A DNA stretch of 64,000 bases from Ascaphus truei (GCA_036426205.1 CM071571.1:110627174-110691173), one strand, 5' to 3'. Shown: positions 1 through 11,959, numbered from the stretch's first letter. Program-made: numbers and translations. Notes: generated by a model from the letters alone, not told the origin.

Positions 1-304
1 TACACCCATACTTATACTTAATCAGTTCTTCAGTTTTTAGGCGTTGGGTTACTATTTGGTAATATGGTAGTAAGCACCTGAATATCTAACATTGCCTGAG
101 TGTATCTCAACTACTGAACGCAGTTTATATTGCAATTCAAATATTACTTCCTAAGTGATTACAAGTTCAGTGATTTATTTATTTCCAAAAAAGTATGCAA
201 AATACTCATGAACGTGCTATTTTTTTTTCAGTTGATGAAGGATATATGGTTTTTTGTTGTTGATGATTTTACATTTTTGACTATATAATTATTGTTGAAA
301 AAAC

Positions 305-600
305 AAGATCACTTGTGAGCACATTCACATGTTTTAGACAGGTCTGAATCCCTGCCTTTCACCATTATCACCTAGTATACATTGCTTCCACTGCAGCAAG
401 GGTTTCTGAGAAATGACATGCAAATGAGCACACCGTGTCACCTTTTGCCAGTAATCCATTTTTACATGGAACCCTTATAAGTTAATGCTCGCTGTTAACA
501 CAGCTTTTAAGCGCAGCATGGGAATCAGATGCAAAGCCAGAGAAACCACTCACAGACATGTTTCAACCTTAATGGGTCTCAACAGTGTGAGGTTATGTTG
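305..600 (+). repeat. Half copy of foldback MITE family
   Basis: The stretch shares blocks with one arm of the hairpin element at 3021-3520: a GACAGGTCTG block, a CTTCCACTGCAGCAAGGG block, ATGACATGCAAATGAGCAC, and a region ending in ATGCAAAGCCA. Only one arm is present, so it does not fold back on itself. The edges are approximate because the copy has diverged. Confidence 0.6.
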
Positions 601-839
601 TACTGTCTTTGCAATTTTCAAGTCAGTAGGATTTACCATACACGTTTTAAGTTACAGTATGGTGGGTGAAGTGATCTTTTTATTTGTTATATGCTATACT
701 AAGGCTGTCTCACATTTTAATCTGGTCTGTAACTGTTACATACGCCTATAATATATATTATCTCTAACTGTGCATGCAATGTCTTGTACAGTATATAATG
801 TATACCCAGTTCATTTATGTAACCATGTATATGTAACCA

Positions 840-945
840 TGTATTTGTCATTTTAACTCTATGCCCAGGACATACTTGAAAACGAGAGGTAACTCTCAAT
901 GTATTACTTCCTGGTAAAACCTTTTATAAATACATAACTTAAATA
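840..945 (+). repeat. LINE-tail-like dispersed repeat
   Basis: This segment ends in a short A/T-rich tail with the form TTTTATAAATACATAA after a block containing CATACTTGAAAACGAGAGG. From memory, such a block followed by TTTATAAATA repeats is a common 3' tail of non-LTR elements in frogs. No coding part is visible. A motif just downstream (about 946-985, TTTTTCACCCACCTTAAC) recurs in inverted form near 2955-3000 and directly near 18150. Confidence 0.35.
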
Positions 946-985
946 CGGTGGAGGTTTTTTGTTACCTTTTTCACCCACCTTAACT

Positions 986-2690
986 TAAAATGGTTATTGT
1001 TGAATGAATAGTGTTTAGTTATTGGGCTGTTCAGCATTAGTCATGTAAAGATAAACAAACTTGACCTTTGCCTTATGTTTTGATTGATTGATTGATTGAA
1101 CAACTAAAATTAACTTGCAGGAATTTAGTGTTATGTGGGATAACTATTTATGTGCATGGACATTTCCATTGAACATAACCTATGTACATTCCAGGGATGC
1201 AAGTCTGGTACTTAAAAGGTTACCATTACTAAAGAAGTTTACAGACATGTCTGCACTTGTAACACAAGCAAGGTGATTTGTGTAGAAGTTGAAAAAGTGA
1301 TAACCGCACACAACCAATGATAAGGAGGAAGTCCCGTCCCACCCCATTCTCAGAGTCAAAAGTTGATACACAGAAAATAGAAAAGCAGCCAGCCGTCTTC
1401 AGTGCCGCGACCGCTCTGATCGGTGCATCGAAGGATTAACACGGTGGGGGTTTCCCATTCAGAAGCACGGACCCCTTGTAGCATGATTGTGGCAGACACT
1501 GTCCCAAGCACCACAGAGCTGTTGGCCTGCGGTGCTGGAAACAGTAAGTGTTATTGCATCTGTAGGTTAAAGACAATGTGACCATGTATAGCGAAAGCTG
1601 AAGACAGAAGAAAGGTAGTGTTTGCTTGTGTTTCTGACCTATTATAAATATATGTTTATGGGCGTTTGTTTGTTTGCATTATATGATATCAGGAACGACT
1701 ATTCTACTGCTCATATTGGTCTAATCTGATTTACTACCGGTTATTGTTACCATTGAATAAAACAACTATTCTTACATACAAACGTCTGAGGCTGATTGAA
1801 AAGGTTTGTTACATATTTTTCAACAGATTAGGTATTAAAAAGCTGAACTGATTGTGTTCTGACCTGCAGTTCATTAACAGTTTTATGACACCTCATGGTT
1901 TTAACAGTTTATTAGGCTTTTATCATAAGGGCACACCAACATTTTACCTAATCTCTACTGAATTAGAGGAATAATAATTATATAAAATATTGTATGTTTC
2001 TAAACAGATTTATAATTATATCAATTTTAGTGGCGGTTAAATTGCTAATGCACCATGCTCTTGGTCAGTTTCGGGTGCATAAAAAGACCTTAGACATTTC
2101 CAAAGACTACATTCACCTTTCTATTATAAGCTACGGAGAAGTCAATTACGCCTACTCACTGCATGCCACTTTATATCTGTAATTAACAGTCTTTGGTGGA
2201 CATGCATGAAGTGTCACAAACTGCTTCAAAAACAGGTGCAAATGACACCATTTTGACTCTGACACCAAGTGATGCAATGAGAATGTAGTATCCAAGTAAA
2301 GAAAGTGTGAAGAAAAGTTTATTTTGGTGCACTGCTCCATTTTCTGGTTGTGTTTGTGTCAAACATAAGTAATAGTTTCCTACGTAACACACGATTGGCC
2401 AGAAGAGTTTATACACCTCGAATTTAACAGATTTTTTTTCTTTTTTGACACAATACAAGATAAAAATGTGACACACAGAGATGAAGAGTTTGATAAATCT
2501 TATAATCTCTGCGTCATGTACAGATGTAGAACCCAATATTTTAAGCTCAGGCACAGTTCATGTTGATTAATCGTGTTTCCACGATGGTACATCGCACCAG
2601 ACCTTTCCGCTGGGTTTGACAGTGATTTTTTCTGCTTTCTTTTTAAGTCCCACAATAGTTATGCAATTTATGTTAATTCTTGTGTGACTA
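986..2690. other. No recognisable gene
   Basis: AT-rich sequence without a convincing exon. The only G+C-richer patch is 1380-1550; it ends in a GTAAGT donor-like hexamer near 1541, but there is no coding frame with recognisable homology before it. Short open frames here are unsupported. Confidence 0.5.
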
Positions 2691-2695
2691 CAGGA

Positions 2696-2762
2696 GAATA
2701 ATATCTTAAGGAGTTAGCATAGCAGCTACACTTAGGCTACACTAACTCCTTAAGATATTATT
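2696..2762. repeat. Short perfect-arm inverted repeat
   Basis: About 21 bp (AATAATATCTTAAGGAGTTA followed by G) is repeated in inverted orientation about 25 bp downstream. It could be a tiny foldback element or the paired ends of a very short MITE. No target duplication could be assigned. Confidence 0.6.
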
Positions 2763-2878
2763 TTCAACAGGGACTGCGTAAGCAGTCACGGCTATGCAAA
2801 TTGCGTATGGCGTCCCAATTCCTGAATGGTACTGTAGTTACACAAGAATGTACGTAAAATTGTGTAAATAAACAATAC

Positions 2879-2879
<1 letters not shown>

Positions 2880-2935
<56 letters not shown>

Positions 2936-2955
2936 TACATACATACATACATACA
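2880..2955. repeat. (TA)n then (CATA)n microsatellite
   Basis: About 45 bp of alternating TA is followed by CATA repeats. It creates spurious Tyr/Ile/Val-rich open frames on the minus strand. A second (TA)n run lies at 3521-3545, directly at the outer edge of the hairpin MITE. Confidence 0.9.
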
Positions 2956-3020
2956 CCACAATTATTAAGGTTATGGTGGGTAAAAAAAGTGACAAAAACC
3001 CTCCACAGTAAAGCATAAAG

Positions 3021-3520
3021 CAACTGTAAATATTACTGTATGTTCATTTGCATGTCTTAGTACAGGTCTGCAACCCTGTCTTTCCCCATTTGCCCAGCAT
3101 ACAGCGCTTCCACTGCAGCAAGGGATCTGGGAATGACATGCAAATGAGCACTCAGTGCCACCTTTGTCTCAAGCTCGTATTATACAAGCAAATCCTCAAG
3201 CCAATGCATGCTGTTATAAACACACAGCTTTTAGACAGAGGCTGGCATGAGATGCAAAGCCATTAGTGGGTTTAATGGCTTTGCATCTCATCCCAGCCTC
3301 TGTCTAAAAGCTGTGTTTATAACAGCATGCATTCGCTTGAGGATTTGCTTGTGTAATACGAGCTTGAGACAAAAGGTGGCACTGAGTGCTCATTTGCATG
3401 TCATTTCCCAGAATCCCTTGCTGCAGTGGAAGCGCTGTATGCTAGGCGATAATGGGGAAAGACAGGGTTGCAGACCTGTCTGAGACATGCAAATGAACAT
3501 ACAGTAATATTTACAGTTGA
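3021..3520. mobile_element. 500-bp foldback (hairpin) MITE
   Basis: The two arms, roughly 3021-3265 and 3272-3520, are near-perfect inverted copies meeting at about 3270. Outer ends read CAACTGTAAATATTACTGTA on the left and its complement on the right. It encodes nothing and would be moved by a transposase supplied in trans. The right end abuts a (TA)n run, so the target duplication cannot be resolved. Related half or partial copies lie at 305-600, 17128-18106 and 53795-53940. Confidence 0.8.
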
Positions 3521-3754
3521 TATATATATATATATATATATATATGCAGGGGTGTTCCTCATAGCAGTGGTGCAGCCGCAGCAACGCAGTAGGAACGAGA
3601 CAACACTCAGAGGCAATTTTCAAAAAGATTATATATTTATTTATATTATTGCGCTGGCCCTGTGCAATAAGATACTGCACTCAGGAAAAATAAAGGGCAG
3701 TATGCCCCCTCTCGCCACTCCTTTGTTGTCTATTGAGCCCCTTTTTGCCATTTT

Positions 3755-4000
3755 ACTGTAGGTCAAATCCCAGCATCTTTGGTGTCAAAACAGGGGACAT
3801 CGATTACAAGATCTCAATGTTCGCGGACAATGTGCTCCTTACCATCACAAAATCTCTACCAGTTCTCCCCAATCTCATGTACAGTATGAAGTCGACGGAT
3901 ATTGGCCATTCTCGGGTTTTAGAATAAAACAAACTAATATCACAAGGCCTCGAGGTTAATTTGCCACAGGATGTCTTCAAACTCATAGCCGCTAAGGTAA
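3755..4000 (+). pseudogene. L1/Tx1-type reverse transcriptase fragment
   Basis: Translation gives a short run with FGVKTGDIDYKISMFADN followed by VLLTITKSLPVLPNL. This matches the palm region of L1-clade ORF2 reverse transcriptases, where the usual core is FADDVLLT; the second catalytic aspartate is Asn here. A stop and a frameshift follow, and LPQDVFKLIAA can be read in another frame. Only about 80 codons remain, so it is a dead fragment. On its right it joins directly to the large foldback repeat. Clade assignment is from motif resemblance only. Confidence 0.6.
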
Positions 4001-5607
4001 TGAAAGGGTTAAGGCACCCATCCCTGCTACCCACCCGGGAGGCCTAACCACCCACCCCCGGACCATTATACCCACCCCCTACCCATTGATTGGCATAGTG
4101 GTACATCATACCCATATTATAAGGGCATAATAAGCCACTATAGCAGTAAATGGTCACCCTAATAAAAAGCATGAAGGCCAACATACACAATAATAAAAGA
4201 TATACACAAGCACCTAAACACCCCAATTCAAGAAATAAAAGCACAAGCCAACCAATTCAAGAAATAAAAGCACCAGCCAACCAATTAAATGCATAAATAA
4301 AAGCCCTGGACAACCAAGCAATTAAATAAATAAATAAAACACTAACCAACCAATCAATTGAATAAATAAAAGTACTAACCAACAAAATAATTAATTAATA
4401 AAACCACTAGCCAACACATCAATTAAAATCAGTAGCCAACAAAATAAATAATTAATTAAAAACGCTAAACAATCGGAAAATGAAATTAAAACAAGCCTTC
4501 CAAATTACAAACAATTTAAGCCAAACAATAAACAGAAAACAAAAATCAATAGAAAAAAAAGCTTTTACCAAAAAATTAATTGGCTGTCACTGTATTGATC
4601 TGTACCCTAAACGGTCACAGATTAATACATTATCAGTCAATGGGCAATGAAAAACTTAAAAATAAAAAAATACAATAAAAACCTGTAAAAATAAAATTAT
4701 ATACTGTACATTCAATATTTTTCTTACCTTTAGAAGCGTTGACACTCCAAATCCTGGCGAGTCTGCAAGCTCTCGTACCGCGACGTCATCAAAGTCAATC
4801 CAACGCCATCAACCTTGAAGATCTGGAACAGGTAACAAAATTATTCTCTCTTTTATCTTCTATCACGGTCTTCTTTATTCATCTGTCATTCTTTCTTTCT
4901 TTTCTTTAATCTTCTATCTTCATCTGTCAATCCAAAACCCAATGGTAAATCCAGAACAGGATGATCTCTCATCGTCTTGTTCCTGTTAAATGAGGCGTCC
5001 AGGCCTTAAAGAGGGCCTGTGACGTCCTGTTCTGGATTTACCATTGGGTTTTGGATTGAAGATGAAGATAGAAGATTAAAGAAAAAAATAATGACAGATG
5101 AAGAAAGGAGACGGTGATAGAAGCTAAAAGAAAGAAGAATTTTGTTACCTGTTCCGGATCTTCAAGGCGGATGGCGTTGGATTGACTTTGATGATGTCAC
5201 GGTATTTTTATTTTTACAGGTTTTCTGATTGTATTTTTTTATTTTTCATTGCCCATTGACTGATAATATATTAATCTCTGGCCTTTAGGTTACAGATAAA
5301 TACAGTGACAGCCAATGCCGTTTTTGGCAAATGTTTTTTTTCTATTGATTGTTGTTTTTTAGTTTTCTGTTTATTGTCTGGCTTAAATTGTTTGTAATTT
5401 GGATGGCTTGTTTTTAATTGTTTTGTTGGTCAGTGCTTTTATTTATTAAATTGATTGTTGTTAGTGCTTTTATGTATTTAATTGGTTGGCTAGTACAGCT
5501 CAACCCCGTTATAGCGCAATCCACTATAACACGGATCCGCATATAACGCGGTTTGAGCGTGGACCCCGAATTAAAAAAAAAATATATATATTTTTTTTTT
5601 TAAGTTT

Positions 5608-5795
5608 TTTTTTTTTGCACACTCTGCACACATTCACAGCACACTGCACACACTCACAGCACACTGCACACACTCACAGCACACTGCACACTCACAGCAC
5701 ACACTCACAGCACACTGCACATACACACACACTCACAGCACACTGCACACACACACTCACAGCACACTGCACACACACACTCACAGCACACTGAC
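5608..5795. repeat. CACTCACAGCACACTGCACA minisatellite
   Basis: Imperfect tandem copies of a roughly 22-bp CA-rich unit containing CACAGCACACTGCACAC. Similar units (with CACAGCACACTGCAT) resume at 6818-6960, on the far side of the nested foldback, followed by plain CA repeats to about 7005. The two blocks were probably one tract before insertion or were paired within the host element. Confidence 0.8.
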
Positions 5796-6001
5796 ACACA
5801 GCAATTATCAGAAGCCTGTCCTGCGCTTCCGTGTATCAGCAATTGCACCTTAGTGTCAAAGTCAATGGAGCTATGTGGGAGGGAGCTCAGCGTGGCCACA
5901 GTGTTGACCGGTGTGGGGGGGTGTATAATCCTTACCTCAACTGCCTCTCCGGTCTAGGACCAGCTCACCTCCACTGCTCCTGCGTGCTGCCGTCTGTGGT
6001 T

Positions 6002-6817
6002 GTCAGGAAAGAGAAGAAACTTCGGCGTTACTGCGCATGACTGACTCAATGAAGCTCCCGGATGATCTTCAACCAACTTTATTAACACCACACACAAGGG
6101 CTACACCGCGATCTCCTCCTCTACGCGTTTCACCCTCTAAGAAGGGGCTTCGTTGGATGGGAGATGCGGTGACTGCTGACATTTAAAAAGCCCGCGAAAA
6201 TGGGCAAATGTGTTAACCCTTTCGTTTACATGCCATAAAATGCTGATTTAATGTACTAGGATACATCAACCTACATGATACAAGCCCTTTAATAGAATCT
6301 CTATTGAAATACATTTCTATATTAGGCTCATATTAAACTCAGGCAATGTCCTAAAGGTATATTAAAAACTGTGACAACACTACAAGTCTTACTAGGTCCC
6401 TGAGTCAGGGACCTAGTAAGACTTGTAGTGTTGTCAGCAGTTTTTAATATACCTTTAGGACATTGCTGAGTTTAATATGAGCCTAATATAGAAACGTTTA
6501 TTTCAATAGGATTCTATTAAAGGGCTTGTATCATGTAGGATTGATGTATCCTAGTAACATTAAATAAGCATTTATGGCAAGTAAACGAAAGGGTTAACAC
6601 ATTGCCCGTTTTCGCGGACTTTTAAAGTTTAAATGTCAGGCAGTCACCGCATCTCCCCACTCAAGACGAAGCCCTATCTTAGAGGGTGAAACGCGTAGAG
6701 GAGGAGATCGCAGTGTAGCCCTTGTGTGTGGTGTTAATAAAGTTGGTTGAAGATCATCCGGGAGCTTCATTGAGTCAGTCATGCGCAGTAGCGCCGAAGT
6801 TTCTTCTCTTTCCTGAC
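6002..6817. mobile_element. 0.8-kb nested foldback element
   Basis: The two arms, about 6002-6404 and 6407-6817, are inverted copies meeting at a GTCCCTGAGTCAGGGAC centre with essentially no loop. Each contains a CGCGTTTCACCCTCTAAG block and a GATGATCTTCAACCAACTTT block. The arms differ by scattered indels. The outer ends read GTCAGGAAAGAGAAGAAAC and its complement. It sits inside the CA-rich interior of the Tigger-like element. No coding capacity. Confidence 0.75.
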
Positions 6818-7346
6818 ACACACAGCACACTGCACAGCACACTGCATAAACTCATAGCACACTCACAGCACACTGCATACATTCACAGCACACTGCATAC
6901 ACTCACAGCACACTGCATATACTCACAGCACACACACACACTGGCACACTGACACACACACACAGTCTCATACAGTCAAGTACACACACACACACACACA
7001 GAGACACACTGTCTCTTTAAGGGAGCTTGCTCTCGCAAGACGGAAGCAGAAGCAGGAAGCAGAGACAGGGAGAAGAGCTGCCAGATGCCGGGTAAGTGCT
7101 GTGTGCTGTTGCCGCTGCCCCATCGGGTCTGGGAACGCTGAGAGAGTTCTCCGTTTTCCCCCTCCGGCGGACAGAGTATCAGGGCTATATAAATTTGTAG
7201 CAACCACTGCAGGTGGTCGCGGGTGGCCCCCAAGGACCGTGCTATAACTGGGTCAAGCTGTACTTTTATTTCTTGAATTGGGGTGTTTAGGTGCTTGTGC
7301 ATATCTCTTATTATTGTGTATTTTTGGCCTTAATGCTTATTAGGGT

Positions 7347-7458
7347 GAAAAAAAAAAAGAAGGAGAAGGTTCCAGGGCACTGCGGATTTCAAAAGAATTT
7401 ATTGAACAGGCACAACGTTTCAACCACCAAGAGTGATCTTTCTCAAGTGAAGATATCA
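7347..7458 (-). repeat. Small A-tailed insertion with local duplication
   Basis: About 110 bp separates two copies of the same roughly 50-bp foldback segment (7297-7346 and 7459-7514, both starting GTGCATATCTCTTATTATTG). Read on the minus strand, it ends with CAATAAATTC and a run of T/A, resembling the 3' end of a polyadenylated transcript. It may be a short retroposed tail, but a 50-bp flanking duplication is long for a LINE-type insertion. Confidence 0.4.
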
Positions 7459-7655
7459 TGTGCATATCTCTTATTATTGTGTATTTTTGGCCTTCATGCT
7501 TTTTTATTAGGGTGGCCAGTGACTGCTATAGTGGCTTATCATGCCCATATTATATGGGTATGATGTACCACTATGCCAATCAATGGGTAGAGGGTGGGTA
7601 TAGTGGTCCCGGGGTGGGTGGTTAGGCCTCCCGGTGGGTAGCGGGGGAGGGTGGG

Positions 7656-7965
7656 TTAACCCCTTAATTACTATAGCAGTTATTAACCACTACGGTGATT
7701 ACGGGGTTAGGGGCCATTAGATTGTATTTTTTCATGTATTCTTGCTGGCATCAGAGGACCTGGAGTATGCTGACGATGTTGCCCATCATGATGGCAGGAG
7801 TAAGTAGAAAGGTTTATTTACTTTATTTATCCTGGTTGGCTAATGTTTTATTTTATAATGAGCAAATGAGCTATTATCAATATCTGGATAATAGCAATTT
7901 TGCCCATTACTGTACTGTATGTATTGGGGAGGGTGTATTTATTTGAATGTATGCATATTTTTATT
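7656..7965. repeat. Outer extension of the large foldback family
   Basis: This continues the right arm with GGGGCCATTAGATTGTATT and a block containing GTAAGTAGAAAGGTTTATTT. It matches the copy at 56450-56650 but has no counterpart left of 4000, where the L1-type fragment adjoins instead. Confidence 0.65.
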
Positions 7966-8025
7966 TATTTTTAGGCACAGAATTGGTACCGCAGGCCAGC
8001 TGGGAGCTTTTATAGTACAAATCAG

Positions 8026-8247
8026 TTATCACTGCTTTGTGAATAGCGCTTACTGGCAAAAAATGGCGAGTTTGCTATTTTTTGGCCTATCGTGCAATTT
8101 TTTTTTCACTGACTGTTTATTGGTGATAAAAAGCCAGTATAGCGCGATACTGCGCTGTTATCACTGCTTTGTGAATCGCACAGCAGGCAGTATCGCGCTA
8201 TAAAGGCATTTATCGCACTTACAACTACTTATCACTGCTTTGTGAAT
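8026..8247. repeat. Three copies of a 19-bp motif
   Basis: TTATCACTGCTTTGTGAAT occurs at 8026-8044, 8158-8176 and 8229-8247, all in the same orientation, separated by sequence rich in AGCGCGATAC-type blocks. It could be part of a small DNA element; no inverted ends were found. Confidence 0.6.
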
Positions 8248-8249
8248 CC

Positions 8250-10200
8250 GCCCCTAAATCACTGACAATTTATAACCTTATTCCCTTTAAAGTCTCGGTT
8301 TCACTGCTTCATCAGTCAAAAAACATGATGGGAAGGATAAGAGGGCAAATATTAGGAGGGAAAGGTGCACAACAGAAAAAACAATAGATCCATCAAATAT
8401 TCTAGGTCATGTAGTGTGTACATTTACAGTGCCTTCCCTGGGAAAATCAGAGGGCACGATACAGTATTTGTATCATATATTCTTTTTACAGTCACTGCTT
8501 TAAATTGAGTAAATGTAGGTTTGGGAGGTAGGGTGTGTTTATAGTGGATGTAGTAATTCTGTCTCTTAAGGAAAATGGTAAGGGTAACTTTTTAACCCTT
8601 TTATCCCCGGGACATCAGCATAAAAAAGGTTGATTTTTTATAACCTATTCATTCAGAAGAGCTGCTTTTTTTTGCCAAGATTGAACATAAACAGTTATAT
8701 TAAATAGGAGCTATTACGGGATTTACCAAGGTTGCACAGTATGTGGGTGTAATGGCACTAAAGCAGTAGGTACTAACCCTTCCGTTAGGGGCTTGGTGCT
8801 AACTTGTTGAACCTTATTTTTTTTAGGTGGCGGTAGTGCCCCCTGCAGAGCATGAAGAATACATTAGTGAGAAGTGAACGAGTTAAAATTGATTACATAA
8901 GTAGTATCGTGCATTTTGTTCCTGTGATTCTTTACCTTTTAAGATCAAGAATCAGCCATCAAGTTCACACGTGCTTTTAATTTTATTTGTAAAATGATAT
9001 TCATGCCATGTTAATATAGAGGCTATTAACACAAATGAAATAATTTTAAAGTATCATAATAGAAAGCTAACCAACTGTGATAATCAGAGTTAATATATTT
9101 AAAAAAAAAAAAACGGATTCATAATACAGTATGTATTTTAATGTTATATCCTATGCAACGTTACATTTCTCATAAAATAATACATCACTGGTGGCCATAA
9201 CAGTTACATGAAATGTCTCATTATGCCAACGTTATGTCACAGTGGCTTCATTAAACTTTCAGATAATGTCAACCAGCTAGAGCCCACATACCTGAAAGGT
9301 GTAATACCTGGTCCCATTCGGAGGATGCACTTTTGGAGATCCAGAAACTGTGTTCATATCCGAGAAAATCATTTCCGATCCCACAGGCAGTACTGTACAA
9401 TCCACAAAATGCTACAGATGCCGGCAACGGAGTTAAGCTTCTTGATAAATCCTTTCATGCATTACGGAAGGCTACTGTACAGCACACAATCTGCCCCATC
9501 CCTTCATATGTGCAGAAAATGCATTTTAATTCTTCCACTCCCAGCATATTTGAGCTGAACTGAAAGGTCATTAGTCACCACCTTCAGTTCATTTAAAACT
9601 CACAGGGTATATCGAAGCATTTAAATAAAAAACACATCAAGAATCAGATAGGAAAAGAGAGAAGACTAACAATACTGTACATGAAGCTTGAACAGAATCT
9701 GGCAATGCTTTGGTCCTGCCCATCTGTTCAGTGATAATCACCTCCCCTCTACCACAGTCTAGCAAAGTGATTATGCTAAGCATCCTAGCTAACCAATGAC
9801 ACACAGCTTCATTTAAAGCTACAGTGCTCCGTGTAACACAGGTGGCCTGTTCTGACAGTCTTGAAATGTGCTCGTACAAAACTGTGTAAGGTGCTAGCAA
9901 GTAAAATGCTTATTTCATTCCTATTAAGGTTTATTACCGTTACTCTTATTCATGGTAACAAGAAATACTTGGTGTGATACTTAAAAAAAAAAAAAAAAAA
10001 AACACAATTTTGCTATGGTAAACTTTTTGCTGCTTTTTACGTTTCCTACTTTTGTTAGAAATGTGCAAACTGTTCCCAAAAGTTTGTGAACATAACAAAA
10101 TAAAATTAGAGCTAAATTTGTCATAAAAAATATAATTGAAAAATTGCAAAACATTTGTTTGCAATGCTGTAATACTTGCAATGATATCTACTCAAAAGGG
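8250..10200. other. No recognisable gene
   Basis: AT-rich sequence with poly-A/T runs (9103-9113, 9983-10001). Open frames at 9208-9558 and 9333-9563 show no motif or family resemblance that I can recognise, and their composition does not differ from the surroundings. Confidence 0.5.
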
Positions 10201-10202
10201 TT

Positions 10203-10600
10203 GTAGGTTGCCAGGTATCCAGTATAGAACCGGACTGTTCTGTATTTGAACTCTCTGTCCAGTAAACAATTAGAGCTAATACTGAACATGTATGTGCCCG
10301 TTATTACCTCTCTGGACATAGTGACCTTACAGGCTTAGGGAGGGAGGGGGGGGGGGGGGGGGGTCTTTCCCTGAGAAGGGCTGTTGCTAGGGGGCTGGGC
10401 AGCTTCCTCCATCCTGATTGGCTGCATTACCCAGCAGCAGCCAATCAGGAGGATGTGTCAGGAGCCTGAGGGTGGGGCCAAGGAGAGGAGGAAACAGCAA
10501 AGAGCAGAGGTGTGTGTCTCGAGCGTGCGGCCGTGCGTCGCACCTTTCACAATTGTGTCCAGTACTTTTGGAGAAGCCACGTGGCAACCCTACTACTTTA
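10203..10600. mobile_element. MITE with GGTTGCCA ends
   Basis: The left side starts GTAGGTTGCCAGGTATCCAG and the right side ends with the rough complement (GTCCAGTACTTTTGG then CCACGTGGCAACCCTAC). The interior has a poly-G run (about 10338-10362) and an inverted pair around CTGATTGGCTGC/GCAGCCAATCAG. Such ends are common in non-autonomous DNA transposons of fish and frogs; superfamily and target duplication are not resolved. Confidence 0.5.
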
Positions 10601-10939
10601 TATCTATTCCAATTTGTCTGGGTTTTGGGGGCTTCAGTTTGTGCAATAGGATACAGAGTACAGATGTAGTTCTTGCTCCCACTGTCGCATTATGATGGGA
10701 GGTTATATTCTGTGTTATCACAGCTATTGAATACTATGGAAACTCTGTGAAATTCTGCTTTATAATACAATATTATGCACTATCATTAGGTAAAATAAAG
10801 CGTCAACATCTTTAATGGTTTTGTTTGATCCTGATTAAAATAAATATATTGTTTCCGATATTATTAAAAAAAGAAAAAATGATGTGCCTAATATTTTACC
10901 AGCACTTAAGGTTTACTCACGTTTTGATATAAAACACAG

Positions 10940-11420
10940 AAGACTCAGCCATGTAACAATAGCCCTGTTTCCCCCCTCTCTGGAAACATGTTGCTGCTAC
11001 TGATAGTTAATGGTTGAGGCCTTGTGCCATGCACAGATCTTGCTCTCCCAGCCCCAAGAAGGGCTGAGCTACTCTCTCTTCCCTGTGGGAAGGATGACTC
11101 CCACCTCCTCTCCCCAGGTGGGGTGGAGAAGAACTGACTCACACTACAATTTGGAAAGCCTCCTCCCTGCTGTAAAAGGGGAGGACACAGGGTCCGCACC
11201 AGGATTGGCTGCAATACAGACCCCCTGACACCACCTCCCTGGTCACTCAGGGAGGCTGTGTGAGGGGGGAGGGGGGAGGGGGGAGGGGGGCAACTCATGG
11301 AGGCTGTGTTAGGGGGATGGATGAGGGGTAAACCCCACAGTATAGCCAGTCACTGCCTGTAGCTACTGGGACTTACGTGGCAGGAGGGGCAGAAAGATAG
11401 CTGGACCAGCCGTGGCTTTA
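10940..11420. repeat. Dispersed LTR-like repeat, copy 1
   Basis: Shares blocks with 39040-39355: GAGGCCTTGTG, ATGCACAGATCTTG, TTTGGAAAGC, CACTCAGGGAGGCTG, CACTGCCTGTAGCT and ACTTACGTG. Only the downstream half of the 38667-39355 copy is matched. Moderately G+C rich, no coding sequence. LTR nature is suspected from length and composition only. Confidence 0.4.
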
Positions 11421-11959
11421 CTACCAACAGTACATATTAGAAGCTACCACAAATTTGTGATTAAGCCCCATTTTAGAGGGGTTTGATACTGTCGCTTTCC
11501 CAGACTTTTCACATAGCCCCTCTCCTGTAATGACCGTGTTTTATTATAAATCTGGCTGAGCTTTGGGACGCAGCTGGTTATAGTAAAGGCCCTGGCAACT
11601 GCATACAAGTTGTAATTTTTGTTTTGCATTCGGATGAGTGAATCTCTCAGAGTTTCATTTAAAATCATATATTAAAGAGAAGAAAAAAAAAACCTCAGCT
11701 TTTTTCTCTCTCGTTGCTTCTCGACACCCACGGTGGTGCAAAGTTTCCTAGATGAGAGAAATCCAGCCCAGTTTTCTTTCTAACAGATAAAGCAGACGTT
11801 ATTGCTCCTGTTACCGTCTGGCAACACACGCATCACTCAATATTGTAACTCACTGCTCCATTTGCTTGCATTACGAATGCGATAACGGGTACAGTACCGT
11901 CTGCTTCATTTGCATATATTATTTAAAAGAACTTAGTAACTCAGTATAAATGAAAAACA

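Larger units (their letters stand above)
5496..7260. mobile_element. Pogo/Tigger-like non-autonomous element
   Basis: The left end CAGCTCAACCCCGTTATAGC and the right end (reverse complement CAGCTTGACCCAGTTATAGC) form terminal inverted repeats flanked by TA at 5494-5495 and 7261-7262. Removing the insert restores the foldback sequence GGCTAGTACTTTTATTTC, which supports the boundaries. TA duplication and CAG-starting ends are typical of Tc1/mariner-pogo elements. No transposase is visible. The 1.76-kb interior consists of CA-rich minisatellites at both sides and a nested foldback at 6002-6817. Confidence 0.75.
4000..7655. repeat. Large foldback repeat, arms about 0.95 kb
   Basis: The left arm (about 4000-4960) is the inverted copy of a right arm split into 5026-5495 and 7261-7655 by a later insertion. 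The inner ends pair across a 65-bp spacer (4961-5025): AATGGTAAATCCAGAACAGG faces its complement. The arms contain CCCATTGACTGATAATATAT, TTGAATTGGGGTGTTTAGG and GGGTGGTTAGGCCTCCC. A third, single-arm copy lies at 55495-56660. Arms are clearly diverged from each other by substitutions and small indels. No protein-coding sequence is seen in the arms. Confidence 0.75.

Noticed and set aside
1380..1560. First exon with GTAAGT donor
   Set aside because: G+C-rich patch with a good donor hexamer, but no coding frame or promoter evidence; could be part of a repeat.
2764..3023. Tyr/Ile-rich minus-strand frames
   Set aside because: Product of (TA)n and (CATA)n microsatellites.
9208..9563. Possible host exon
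   Set aside because: Two overlapping frames are open, but neither has a recognisable domain or convincing splice sites.
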